This document shows, in pieces, positions 7,883-15,164 of a stretch of 21,604 bases of DNA; the first letter of the stretch is position 1, and each line of letters starts with the position of its first letter. The stretch is taken from the NCBI GenBank assembly GCA_012511005.1, contig JAAZGX010000135.1, positions 1 through 21,604 on the forward strand. The letters run 5' to 3'. A program made the position numbers and the translations under genes. The stretch comes from Clostridiales bacterium. GTDB lineage: Bacteria; Bacillota; Clostridia; Oscillospirales; Acutalibacteraceae. The notes beneath the pieces are model-generated. The model did not search any database. It was not told the origin of the DNA and was given only the letters and a program-made list of their open reading frames with translations.

Positions 7883-7911
7883 TTGCATAAGGACGATAAT
7901 TATGTTAAAAT
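7883..7911 (+). promoter_or_regulatory. Promoter of the ThyX-like gene
   Basis: A -35 TTGCAT (7883-7888) and a -10 TAAAAT (7906-7911) are 17 nt apart, with TGT directly before the -10 (extended -10). Only three -35 bases match consensus. The leader to the GTG start is about 20 nt. Confidence 0.5.
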
Positions 7912-7938
7912 TCTTACAAACGCTTGGGAGGGAAAAAT

Positions 7939-9327
7939 GTGTCACAATCATTAAATCAAAATTCCAAGGCTATTATTATCGGTCTTACGGATACAGGAGA
8001 AATGATACCTGCCGCCGCGGGCAGGATTTCTACTCAAAGCGGCACGGCAGAGGAAATCCTTTTGCGCTCACAAGACGGCGAAAAAAACGCAAATTTAATT
8101 TCAAAGGTTACGCGCTCAGGTCACAACTCAACTATTGAACATACCGTTTACAACATAGCGTTTCAAAATGTTTCTGTTGCTGTTGAGCAGTTTGTTATTG
8201 AGTTTCGCCTTGCGTCTTATACCGTAAAGTCAAGGCGTTATGTAGATTTCGCTTCATTAGGGTACTATACTCCAAACTTCTCTAATGCAGGTGTTACAGA
8301 GCGGTACCGTCAGCATATTAATTACCTTTATTCAGAGTATGAATATTTTTTACAGCAGGGAATTGAAAAAGAAGATGCAAGATTTTTGCTCCCCTATTCT
8401 CTTTACAGTAATTTTTACTGCACAATTAACGCGCGCGAGCTGATACATATGCTCTATGCCATGATTTATGGCAGAGGCAAAGCTTTTCCTGAGATTTATG
8501 AATTGGGAAATTCTCTGCTTCTTCAAGCTAAGGCTAAAACTCCCGGTATTTTTATAGATTTTGAGATGCGCCGCCCCGTAAAAGCAGATGTTTTACAGAT
8601 TGATTATTACGAAACGGATACGAAATCCACCTTTGAAAATGAACTTGCAGAGTTGCTTTCTTTTTCATTGGAGCCTGAGAAAAGCGTTGCTCGTGCTGCT
8701 TTAATTGAATACACAAATCTTTCTTCTAAAGCGATTGAAAAAATCGTTTCTGATAAAAAAGAGCGTGAAAAGATTATTAAAGAGCTGCTTTCTACAAGCC
8801 GTCCGAGAGCGCTTGAAAGTGTAAACTTTACATTTAGGTTAAACGGTGTTTCCCTTGCGTGTATCACGCATTTTGCGCGCCACAGAATTCAGTCTGCCGG
8901 TTTTCCGTCTTTGATTTTAACTGATAGGGCAAAGTATATCATTCCGCCCTCTGTTAAGGAGAATGAGGAGCTAAAAGAGCGTTATATTGCGGCTTTTTCT
9001 AAAACGAAAAAGCTTTATGAGGAATTTAAGGCACTTGGTATAAGCGAAGAATTACTCGTATATTTACAGCTAAGCGGCAACGCGCTTGACTTTGTTACGA
9101 CTATGAATGCAAGGCAGCTATTGCTGTTTTTAAGACTTCGTACTTGTAACAGGGCGCAGTGGGAAATAAGAGACTTTGCAATTGATATGCTTAAAATACT
9201 GCGAAAACAAGCGCCCGCCATATTTAACGCCTACGGTCCCGGCTGCTATCTTGGAAAATGCCCCGAAGGACCTATGACATGCGGCAAAGCCGCGGAGGTT
9301 ATAGAGTATTTTAGCCCAAATTATTAA
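7939..9327 (+). CDS. Double-domain ThyX-like (FAD-dependent thymidylate synthase family) protein
   Basis: This 462-residue protein contains two ThyX-like halves. Half 1 (about 12-215) has GHNSTIEH (61-68), a degenerate signature FRLASYTVKSRRY (89-101) and NARELIHML. Half 2 (about 285-450) has FTFRLNGVS, RHRIQS (314-319), NARQLLLFL, and a C-terminal Cys set (Cys436, 441, 448). Canonical ThyX is a homotetramer of about 220-residue subunits that makes dTMP from dUMP using methylene-THF, NADPH and FAD, with signature RHRxxSxNExSxRY. Here half 1 keeps the second Arg, both Ser and the RY end, while half 2 keeps RHR and both Ser. A single complete signature is therefore absent. GTG at 7939 is chosen because GGGAGGG sits 6 nt upstream; an in-frame TTG at 7924 overlaps that site. 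Fold assignment is confident; thymidylate synthase activity is inference. Confidence 0.82.
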   Translation: MSQSLNQNSKAIIIGLTDTGEMIPAAAGRISTQSGTAEEILLRSQDGEKNANLISKVTRSGHNSTIEHTVYNIAFQNVSVAVEQFVIEFRLASYTVKSRRYVDFASLGYYTPNFSNAGVTERYRQHINYLYSEYEYFLQQGIEKEDARFLLPYSLYSNFYCTINARELIHMLYAMIYGRGKAFPEIYELGNSLLLQAKAKTPGIFIDFEMRRPVKADVLQIDYYETDTKSTFENELAELLSFSLEPEKSVARAALIEYTNLSSKAIEKIVSDKKEREKIIKELLSTSRPRALESVNFTFRLNGVSLACITHFARHRIQSAGFPSLILTDRAKYIIPPSVKENEELKERYIAAFSKTKKLYEEFKALGISEELLVYLQLSGNALDFVTTMNARQLLLFLRLRTCNRAQWEIRDFAIDMLKILRKQAPAIFNAYGPGCYLGKCPEGPMTCGKAAEVIEYFSPNY

Positions 9328-9340
9328 TGCTAAAAAAATA

Positions 9341-9378
9341 CCGGTTACAGAGAAAATCTGTGACCGGCTTTGTTTTTT
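9341..9378. terminator. Bidirectional rho-independent terminator
   Basis: An 11-bp stem (CCGGTTACAGA with TCTGTGACCGG, one G-T wobble) encloses a 5-base loop. It is followed by a T-run at 9373-9378 on the plus strand and preceded by seven A's at 9332-9338, which form a T-run on the minus strand. It therefore serves both the ThyX-like gene and the convergent LCP gene. Confidence 0.88.
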
Positions 9379-9387
9379 GCGCGTTTT

Positions 9388-10506
9388 CTACTCATCTTTA
9401 TCGTTTCTGTATATGTTTTCTTCTAAAAAGTCCGCGTTCTTCTTTTCGTCTGCCACAATCACGGACATACCGTATCTGTTGGCATAATACCATGTATTGT
9501 CTGCGGGAACGGTTAAACTTTTTATTTCATAACCGCTGTAAAAAGCCGGAATAAGTGAAGAAAAAGAAAGTATCTCTTCTTTTGTAAGGTCAGTTTTTAT
9601 AAGTGACATCATATCCGCTGCAACGCTGTAAAGCTTTATGGGAGAAGTTTTCATCGTTTGAGCTATAATGCTTTTTACTACTTCTCTTTGCCTGTTAGTA
9701 CGGTGAAAGTCGGAGTCAAGCTTTCTTATTCTGCTGTACCACAGCGCTTCCTTGCCGTTTAGGTGAACACTTTCTCCCGCTTTTATGTGCGGCAGGTTTA
9801 CAAAAGAGCCGTGCATATACTTTGCCTCTGCCTCTGATATATCTACATAAATCCCGCCTATACCGTCAACAAGTTTTCTGAAGGCATCAAAAGTTACGAG
9901 CATATAATTGTCAATATCAATCTTAAAATTATATTCAATCGTGTCCATAAGAAGTCCCGGACCGCCAAAAACATTAGCGCTGTTTAGCCTGTTATGACCG
10001 TTCTTAGGTGTTTCAACATATAAATCCCTCATAAAAGATGTAAGAATAATTTCCTTCTTCTTTGCGTTGACAGATACAATCATCATAGTATCAGAGCGCG
10101 AATCCGTTCGCTCATTTCTCGAATCTACACCCATTAGCAGTATGTTTTTAATATCCTTATCTGATAAAAGTTTTCCGGAGTCTATATATTTATTGACATG
10201 CTTATCCTCAGTTTGGTACTCAATATTATTAAGCAGCTTGTTTACTGAATATAAACCCGCTCCGCCCGCTGTTAAAACGAGTACGAGCAGCACTGCCGTA
10301 AGCTTTAATAAAATGTGCCTCTTTTTCTTTTTCTTTTTCTCCTTATGTCTTTTACCGGAAGTTCCTGCCGGTTTCGGCGCCTTTTGAGAGTCTGAGTAAA
10401 CATCCTCAAACTCAAAATCTTCCACAAATACATAGTCGTCAAACTTACGCTCAACGCCGTTGTCTTTGTTATTTTTATTATCATCAGAAGAATGTTTATT
10501 AGACAT
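9388..10506 (-). CDS. LytR-CpsA-Psr (LCP) family cell-wall polymer transferase
   Basis: LCP proteins attach undecaprenyl-linked anionic polymers or capsule to peptidoglycan outside the membrane. This 372-residue protein has an unusually long acidic, Asn-rich cytoplasmic N-terminus (1-50). A Lys-rich stop-transfer patch (51-64) and one membrane segment (about 65-88) follow, then the extracellular LCP domain. Typical motifs are LLMGVDSR (Asp128, Arg130), RSDTMM (Arg137, Asp139), SFMRDLYV (Arg160, Asp161) and YSRIRKLDSDFHRTNRQREV near 257-276. These include the Arg/Asp residues that bind the polyprenyl pyrophosphate and Mg. The ATG at 10506 has GGAG 6 nt upstream; the frame also extends to a TTG at 10524. 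It is monocistronic between a divergent NUDIX gene and a shared terminator. The exact polymer substrate is unknown. Confidence 0.92.
   Translation of the reverse strand: MSNKHSSDDNKNNKDNGVERKFDDYVFVEDFEFEDVYSDSQKAPKPAGTSGKRHKEKKKKKKRHILLKLTAVLLVLVLTAGGAGLYSVNKLLNNIEYQTEDKHVNKYIDSGKLLSDKDIKNILLMGVDSRNERTDSRSDTMMIVSVNAKKKEIILTSFMRDLYVETPKNGHNRLNSANVFGGPGLLMDTIEYNFKIDIDNYMLVTFDAFRKLVDGIGGIYVDISEAEAKYMHGSFVNLPHIKAGESVHLNGKEALWYSRIRKLDSDFHRTNRQREVVKSIIAQTMKTSPIKLYSVAADMMSLIKTDLTKEEILSFSSLIPAFYSGYEIKSLTVPADNTWYYANRYGMSVIVADEKKNADFLEENIYRNDKDE
10321..10338 (-). repeat. Three tandem CTTTTT hexamers in the LCP gene
   Basis: Three perfect copies of a 6-base unit encode part of the Lys-rich patch before the membrane segment. 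Gain or loss of a unit would add or remove two Lys residues without changing frame. Confidence 0.6.
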
Positions 10507-10537
10507 ATTTTGCTCCAAAATCAATATTTACTACGAT

Positions 10538-10566
10538 AGTTTAACTTAAAAAATAAAATTATTCAA
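10538..10566 (-). promoter_or_regulatory. Probable promoter of the LCP gene
   Basis: On the minus strand TTGAAT (10566-10561) and TAAACT (10543-10538) are separated by 17 nt, about 30 nt before the LCP start. Each box matches consensus only partly, and the AT-rich surroundings make chance matches possible. Confidence 0.4.
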
Positions 10567-10614
10567 CAACTTTCTATTCTTTTTAACAAATTTAACACAC
10601 TTTTAATAATTAGG

Positions 10615-10643
10615 TTGAAAAATAAAGTGAAAGACTATATACT
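10615..10643 (+). promoter_or_regulatory. Promoter of the NUDIX gene
   Basis: TTGAAA (10615-10620) and TATACT (10638-10643) are exactly 17 nt apart. Each box differs from consensus by one base, and the leader to the start is about 25 nt. Confidence 0.7.
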
Positions 10644-10674
10644 TATATTATAAACGTGTTAAGCGGTGATTTTT

Positions 10675-11412
10675 TTGTTAGGTAAAAATGTTCGGATTAG
10701 GGTAACTGATAAAATTGGCTGCCCTATTGAAGGCGGAGGTAAATATCTTCTCAATTTTGGAAAGATTGTAGGCGGTGAAAGCTTCACCGAAAATGTTGCG
10801 GGCGCTGTTATTATGGGTATTGACCACCCCGTTAATGTTTTTGACGGTAAGATTATAGCATACCTTAGATTTTACGATGATGATAGTATTATTCTTATCG
10901 CTTCCCCAAAATCCAAAAGATATATCAACTACAATATTGATAACTCTGTAAAATTTCTTACAAAGGGCAGGAAATATGCGCTTGAGTGCCTTTACGAGCG
11001 CTCATGCGGCGCTGTTGTTTACAGAATTATAAACGGTATTCCGCGTTTTCTGCTCATTAGAAACAGGCGCAGCGTGCATTGGGGTTTTCCAAAAGGTCAT
11101 ATGGAAACGGGAGAAACGCCTGAAGAAACAGCAATTAGAGAGGTGCTTGAGGAAACGGGTATTAATATAAAAATACTGCCCGGTTTCGTTTGTAAATCTG
11201 AATATACTATACAAGGCAGAATAGAAAAAACGGTCAATATTTTCTTAGCTTCCACTACTGATACGAAAACCTTTATTCAAAAAGAGGAAGTTGAGGATTA
11301 TGTTTGGCTGAGGTATGACGACGCCATAAAAAAACTTAGATTTGAAAATGATAAATCTATTCTTGAAAATGCAAAAAAGTATCTTGTTGAGAATAAAATA
11401 GCAAATATATAG
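10675..11412 (+). CDS. NUDIX hydrolase with an N-terminal inorganic-pyrophosphatase-like domain
   Basis: This two-part protein has about 245 residues. Residues 1-100 (LGKNVRIRV, KYLLNFGKIVGG, IMGIDHPVNVFDGKIIAYL) resemble the small pyrophosphatase-like domain found in Firmicutes proteins, without an obvious full set of Asp metal ligands. Residues 110-240 form a NUDIX domain with a complete box at 141-163 (G-x5-E-x7-REVLEETGI). NUDIX enzymes cleave nucleoside diphosphates linked to another group; ApnA or a damaged nucleotide is a plausible substrate. The start is not certain. TTG at 10675 gives the family-like MLGKNV opening and is preceded by GGTGAT, complementary to the 16S 3' end. A GTG at 10666 would add three residues but would itself overlap that ribosome site. 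The gene is convergent with pflA, 7 nt away. Confidence 0.85.
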   Translation: MLGKNVRIRVTDKIGCPIEGGGKYLLNFGKIVGGESFTENVAGAVIMGIDHPVNVFDGKIIAYLRFYDDDSIILIASPKSKRYINYNIDNSVKFLTKGRKYALECLYERSCGAVVYRIINGIPRFLLIRNRRSVHWGFPKGHMETGETPEETAIREVLEETGINIKILPGFVCKSEYTIQGRIEKTVNIFLASTTDTKTFIQKEEVEDYVWLRYDDAIKKLRFENDKSILENAKKYLVENKIANI

Positions 11413-11419
11413 TTAGTTT

Positions 11420-12121
11420 TTAAGAGACATATTTTTTTAACTTTTTAATAGTTTCATCGTCACACGGAGGTATATCCTTAAACGGGAATACAATATTCAA
11501 CTCATCATATTTAAATTGGCAGAGTTTCTTAAACGGGAGAAGCTCTGTTTTTTTATGGTTAGAAAAGCTTTTTGCTATGCTCGAAATTTGTTTTATACTC
11601 TCTATTGAGTCAGTAATTCCCGGAATGACAACATGGCGAACCCATAAATCAACGCCGACGCTTTCAGTAAGCTTTAGAAAATCCATAACCGTATCAAAAC
11701 TGCCGCCGCAATACTTTTTATAAGGCTCCCCAGACGGAAATTTTATATCACACATAACTAAATCGGTGTTTTCTAAAACGGCTTTTATATGCTCTCCTTT
11801 AACGGCGCCGGATGTATCAAGCGCCGTTTTTATTTCGTTTTCGCCAAAGAGCTTAAAAAGCTTTGCTACAAATTCCGCCTGTAAAAGCGGCTCGCCGCCT
11901 GACACAGTAACGCCGCCGTTTTCCTTGAAATATGGCTTGTATCTAAGCGCCTGTGAAAGCAGTTGCTCCGGCGTATATTCTGTTGATTTATTCATGTCCC
12001 ATGTGTCGGGATTATGGCAGTAAGAGCAGCTTAAATTACAGCCTGCCATAAATATGACAAAGCGAAGCCCCGGGCCGTCTACCGCACCCATACTTTCTAA
12101 TGAATGAATATATCCCGTCAT
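11420..12121 (-). CDS. pflA: Pyruvate formate-lyase-activating enzyme (radical SAM)
   Basis: PflA uses S-adenosylmethionine and a [4Fe-4S] cluster to abstract a hydrogen from the C-terminal glycine of PflB, switching it on under anaerobic conditions. The 233-residue length is normal. The cluster motif C-x3-C-x2-C is at Cys28/32/35 (GCNLSCSYCHNP). GGVTVSGGEPLLQ follows at about 69-81, and later come LVMCDIKFP and the WVRHVVIPG segment, all typical of activases. The ATG overlaps the pflB stop in an ATGA arrangement (4 nt), so translation is coupled. No strong ribosome site of its own is seen. An intrinsic terminator for the opposite strand lies within its last third. Confidence 0.95.
   Translation of the reverse strand: MTGYIHSLESMGAVDGPGLRFVIFMAGCNLSCSYCHNPDTWDMNKSTEYTPEQLLSQALRYKPYFKENGGVTVSGGEPLLQAEFVAKLFKLFGENEIKTALDTSGAVKGEHIKAVLENTDLVMCDIKFPSGEPYKKYCGGSFDTVMDFLKLTESVGVDLWVRHVVIPGITDSIESIKQISSIAKSFSNHKKTELLPFKKLCQFKYDELNIVFPFKDIPPCDDETIKKLKKYVS
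11520..11554 (+). terminator. Plus-strand terminator of the NUDIX gene inside pflA
   Basis: CAGAGTTTCT pairs with AGAAGCTCTG (10 bp, one G-T wobble) around an 8-base loop and is followed by seven T's at 11548-11554. It lies about 108 nt past the NUDIX stop, within the pflA reading frame. The minus strand has no comparable T-run after the stem. Confidence 0.75.
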
Positions 12122-14349
12122 AATCTTTCGTGAAAGGTTCTTGAAATAACTTCGTTCTGTTGGTCTTTTGAAAGCTTGTTAAAGCATACGGCATAGCCGG
12201 AAACGCGTATAGTTAAATTCGGGTACTTTTCGGGGTGCTTTTGTGCATCTAAAAGAGTTTCTCTGTTCATAACATTTACATTTAAGTGCTGTGCATCCTG
12301 TGAAAAATAACCGTCTAATATGTTGACAAGATTTTCATATCTTAATTCATCATTATTTCCTAAAGCGCCGGGCGTTATGGAAAATGTGTTTGAAATTCCG
12401 TCCATGCAAACATCATAGGAAAGCTTTGCAACGGAGTTAAGGGCTGCTAACGCACCGCTTTTTTCACGGTTGTGCATTGGATTAGCGCCGGGTGCAAATG
12501 GCATACCCGCTTTTCTGCCGTCAGGGGTGCCGCCCGTCTTTTTGCCGTAAACAACATTTGAGGTAATAGTAAGAATAGAAAGTGTATGAACGGCATTTCT
12601 ATGGGCAGGGTATTTTTTCAGCTCGTTATAAAACGCTTCAACCTGATTTTTTGCTATATCGTCTACTCTGTCATCATCATTTCCGAAAGCCGGATAACCG
12701 CCTGTCGTTTCAAAGCCGGTAATAAGTCCCGTTTTGTCACGAACAACTTTTACTTTCCCGTATTTAATTGCTGAAAGAGAGTCCGCAAAAACAGAAAGCC
12801 CCGCTATTCCAAACGCCATAAGGCGGCGCACAGAAGTATCATGAAGTGCCATCTGCGTCTTTTCATAAGCATATTTATCGTGCATATAATGTATCATATT
12901 CATTGCCGTGACATATGTTTTACAGAGCCACGGACGGTAATAATCAATAAGTTTTATAACTTTTTCATAATGAAGATACTCCCCGTCATATGACGGATAA
13001 ACGGGTGCTACCTGCTCGCCGCTTATTTCATCCTTGCCTCCGTTAAGGCTCATTAAAAGCAGTTTCGGGAGATTGCAGCGCGCGCCAAAATACTGCATAT
13101 CCTTTCCTACTTTCATAGCAGATACACAACAGGCTATTGCATAATCGTCGCCGAAGCTCCTTTTCATTAAATCATCATTTTCATATTGAATAGAGTCTGT
13201 ATCGCACGATACCTTTGCGGTGTAACGCTTAAAGCTTTTCGGTAAATGCTTTGACCAAAGTATTGTAATATTAGGCTCTGCCGAGGAACCAAGATTGTAA
13301 AGAGTGTTTAGCATTCTATATGCGCTTTTTGTAACGAGCGTTCTGCCATCCTCTCCCGTTCCTCCGATAGCTTCCGTTATCCAAAGCGGGTCTCCCGCAA
13401 AAAGCTCATTGTATTCCGGTGTGCGAAGGTGCCTTGATGTACGAAGCTTCAGCACAAAGTCATCAAATATCTCCTGTGCTTCTGTTTCTGTAAGAATACC
13501 CGCTTTTATGTCGCGCTCGAAATAGATATCAAGAAACGCCGTGTTTCTGCCAAGGCTCATAGCAGCGCCGTTTTGCTCCTTTATTGCGGCAAGATACGCG
13601 AAATAAAGCCATTGAACAGCTTGCCTCCCATTTTCTGCGGGCTTTGAAATATCAAAACCATATAAAGCCGCCATTTCTTTCATCTTATTAAGAAAGTTAA
13701 TTTGCTGGTAAAGCTCTTCTAAAAGACGGATTTTTTCACTGTCCATTTCAGAAAAGCTTAAAGCATCTTTATCAGCGGTTTTATGCTCAATTAAAACATC
13801 TACGCCATAAAGCGGCACACGCCTATAGTCCCCGATAATCCGCCCTCTGCCGTATGCGTCGGGCAGCCCCGTAATAATACCTGAACGGCGGGCTTTTCTG
13901 ATATCATCATTATACACGCGAAAAACACCGTCATTGTGCGTTGTGCGGTAGTTAAATTCACTTTCGACCTCTTCTGAAAGAGTATAGCCATAAGCCTCGC
14001 AGGCTTTTCTTGTCATCTTAATACCGCCGAATGGATTTATACCTCTTTTCAGGGGAAAATCTGTCTGAAGTCCTACTATGATTTCATTTTCTTTGTCAAT
14101 ATAACCGGGGCTATACGCCATGGGTGAACTTACCGTTCTTGTGTCTATATCAAGTACTCCGCCGTTCTCCTGCTCTTTTTTTTGTAAAGCTCCAAGCTTT
14201 TTCATAATACTTTTTGTGCGCTCTGTGGCACCCGTTAAAAAAGCTTCGTCGCCCGTATATGGCGTGTAATTTTCTTGTATAAAGCTTCTTGTGTTAATCT
14301 CCTTTTGCCATATTCCAGAGTTAAAACCCTGCCAAGCATTAAAATTCAT
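12118..14349 (-). CDS. pflB: Formate C-acetyltransferase (pyruvate formate-lyase)
   Basis: PflB converts pyruvate and CoA to acetyl-CoA and formate by a glycyl-radical mechanism, and the radical is destroyed by oxygen. The 743-residue protein carries the adjacent catalytic pair Cys407-Cys408 (IACCVSAMKVGKD) and the radical loop RVSGYAV with Gly718, 25 residues from the end. TPDGRKAGMPFAPGANP also marks true PFL over diol dehydratases. The frame opens at 14391, but the ATG at 14349 has GAAAGGGG at the right distance and matches family N-termini. It is followed by pflA with a 4-nt overlap. Transcription starts at a strong promoter and passes through a ZTP riboswitch with an intrinsic terminator, so expression should rise when ZTP/ZMP builds up, that is, when 10-formyl-THF is short. 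Confidence 0.97.
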   Translation of the reverse strand: MNFNAWQGFNSGIWQKEINTRSFIQENYTPYTGDEAFLTGATERTKSIMKKLGALQKKEQENGGVLDIDTRTVSSPMAYSPGYIDKENEIIVGLQTDFPLKRGINPFGGIKMTRKACEAYGYTLSEEVESEFNYRTTHNDGVFRVYNDDIRKARRSGIITGLPDAYGRGRIIGDYRRVPLYGVDVLIEHKTADKDALSFSEMDSEKIRLLEELYQQINFLNKMKEMAALYGFDISKPAENGRQAVQWLYFAYLAAIKEQNGAAMSLGRNTAFLDIYFERDIKAGILTETEAQEIFDDFVLKLRTSRHLRTPEYNELFAGDPLWITEAIGGTGEDGRTLVTKSAYRMLNTLYNLGSSAEPNITILWSKHLPKSFKRYTAKVSCDTDSIQYENDDLMKRSFGDDYAIACCVSAMKVGKDMQYFGARCNLPKLLLMSLNGGKDEISGEQVAPVYPSYDGEYLHYEKVIKLIDYYRPWLCKTYVTAMNMIHYMHDKYAYEKTQMALHDTSVRRLMAFGIAGLSVFADSLSAIKYGKVKVVRDKTGLITGFETTGGYPAFGNDDDRVDDIAKNQVEAFYNELKKYPAHRNAVHTLSILTITSNVVYGKKTGGTPDGRKAGMPFAPGANPMHNREKSGALAALNSVAKLSYDVCMDGISNTFSITPGALGNNDELRYENLVNILDGYFSQDAQHLNVNVMNRETLLDAQKHPEKYPNLTIRVSGYAVCFNKLSKDQQNEVISRTFHERL

Positions 14350-14365
14350 CGTATTACCCCTTTCT

Positions 14366-14404
14366 AAGAAAAATAGACAGCACACTGACATTCAGCTTGC
14401 TGCC
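14366..14404 (-). terminator. Riboswitch-controlled intrinsic terminator before pflB
   Basis: A 13-position stem (GGCAGCAAGCTGA with TCAGTGTGCTGTC, one mismatch) has a 3-base loop and is followed by a U-rich run at 14373-14366. Its 5' arm begins in the conserved CTGGGC end of the ZTP aptamer, so aptamer and terminator should be mutually exclusive. Confidence 0.8.
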
Positions 14405-14472
14405 CAGACGGTCGGCTTTATAAGGCGCGGCTCACAGTGGTTATCCACTTTACTTCCGTCAGATACCGTACC
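14402..14472 (-). promoter_or_regulatory. ZTP (pfl-motif) riboswitch aptamer
   Basis: The leader of pflB on the minus strand contains the hallmarks of the pfl RNA. CTGACGG is at the 5' side (GACGG at 14460-14456). The GTGGATAACCAC hairpin is at 14448-14437, followed by a variable linker. The conserved 3' part GCCGACCGTCTGGGC has CCGTC at 14411-14407 pairing with GACGG. This class binds ZTP/ZMP, purine intermediates that accumulate when 10-formyl-tetrahydrofolate is scarce, and turns on folate and purine genes. A terminator overlaps its 3' end. The match to the known class is strong; ligand response here is inferred. Confidence 0.92.
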
Positions 14473-14482
14473 TCTTGAAATT

Positions 14483-14511
14483 AATGTAGCATATTCTTTT
14501 ACTTTTGTCAA
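14483..14511 (-). promoter_or_regulatory. Promoter of pflBA
   Basis: On the minus strand a perfect -35 TTGACA (14511-14506) is followed after 17 nt by TACATT (14488-14483), with TGC before the -10 (extended -10). It would start transcription just ahead of the ZTP aptamer. Confidence 0.8.
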
Positions 14512-14524
14512 TCATTTTTTCTGG

Positions 14525-14553
14525 TTGCTTATCACTGCAAAATATGATAATAT
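14525..14553 (+). promoter_or_regulatory. Promoter of mntP-queH
   Basis: TTGCTT (14525-14530) and TAATAT (14548-14553) are 17 nt apart, with TGA before the -10. Transcription would start about 15 nt before the mntP ATG, leaving no room for a leader riboswitch. It is back to back with the pfl promoter. Confidence 0.55.
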
Positions 14554-14575
14554 ATTTATAATTACGGGAGGCTTT

Positions 14576-15163
14576 ATGGGGCTTATTGAACTTGTTTTTA
14601 TTGCTTTGGCTCTTTCTATGGACGCTTTTGCGGTATCAGTTTGCAAAGGGCTTTCAATGAAAACAAAAAGTTATGCCAAGGCGCTTGTTATAGGCTCATT
14701 TTTCGGTGGGTTTCAAGCTTTTATGCCGCTTATAGGATTTATGCTCGGTGAAAAGTTAGAGTATTATGTTTTTGCGGTTAACCACTATATTGCTTTAGCG
14801 GTACTTTCTTTTATTGGCGGCAGAATGATATTTGAAGCCGTAAACAAAAATGATGATGAGGATATTTATCTTTTTGAAGAGAAATTGTCCGTTAAAGAGC
14901 TTATCATACTTTCCATAGCAACGAGCCTTGATGCTCTTGCTTTGGGTGTTACTTTCGCAATCGTGGGAATGGATAGTGCTTATATTTTGTTTTCAGTGGC
15001 TTTAATCGGTACTATAACCCTGCTTTTTTCGTTTATTGGAGTTGTTGCAGGACATAAGCTTGGAATAAAGTTCAAGAAAAAGGCGGAGATTTTCGGCGGA
15101 ATTGTACTTATTTTAATAGGTATAAAAATTTTACTTCAACACTTAGGAGTTATTAATTTTTAG
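14576..15163 (+). CDS. mntP: Manganese efflux pump MntP
   Basis: MntP exports Mn(II) and protects against manganese excess. The 195-residue integral membrane protein has six predicted helices in two similar halves. Each half has the key acidic motif: SMDAFAVSVCKG with Asp16 and TSLDALALGVTFA with Asp119. These match the essential Asp pair known in the Escherichia coli protein. The frame is open back to 14291, but the ATG at 14576 has GGGAGG just upstream and gives the normal family length, so the longer form is rejected. Its stop is 1 nt before the queH start. No manganese-sensing yybP-ykoY leader is present, since the leader is only about 15 nt. Confidence 0.93.
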   Translation: MGLIELVFIALALSMDAFAVSVCKGLSMKTKSYAKALVIGSFFGGFQAFMPLIGFMLGEKLEYYVFAVNHYIALAVLSFIGGRMIFEAVNKNDDEDIYLFEEKLSVKELIILSIATSLDALALGVTFAIVGMDSAYILFSVALIGTITLLFSFIGVVAGHKLGIKFKKKAEIFGGIVLILIGIKILLQHLGVINF

Positions 15164-15164
15164 T

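Noticed and set aside
10067..10387. 106-codon plus-strand frame with a poly-Phe stretch
   Set aside because: It is the reverse frame of the LCP gene; the Phe run is just the complement of the Lys patch.
14291..14575. N-terminal extension of mntP by 95 codons
   Set aside because: It would run through the pflB start, the ZTP riboswitch and both divergent promoters. The ATG at 14576 has a good ribosome site and gives the normal MntP length.
14392..14575. Possible manganese riboswitch for mntP on the plus strand
   Set aside because: The structured RNA in this interval reads on the minus strand as the ZTP aptamer of pflB. The plus-strand promoter leaves only about 15 nt of leader.
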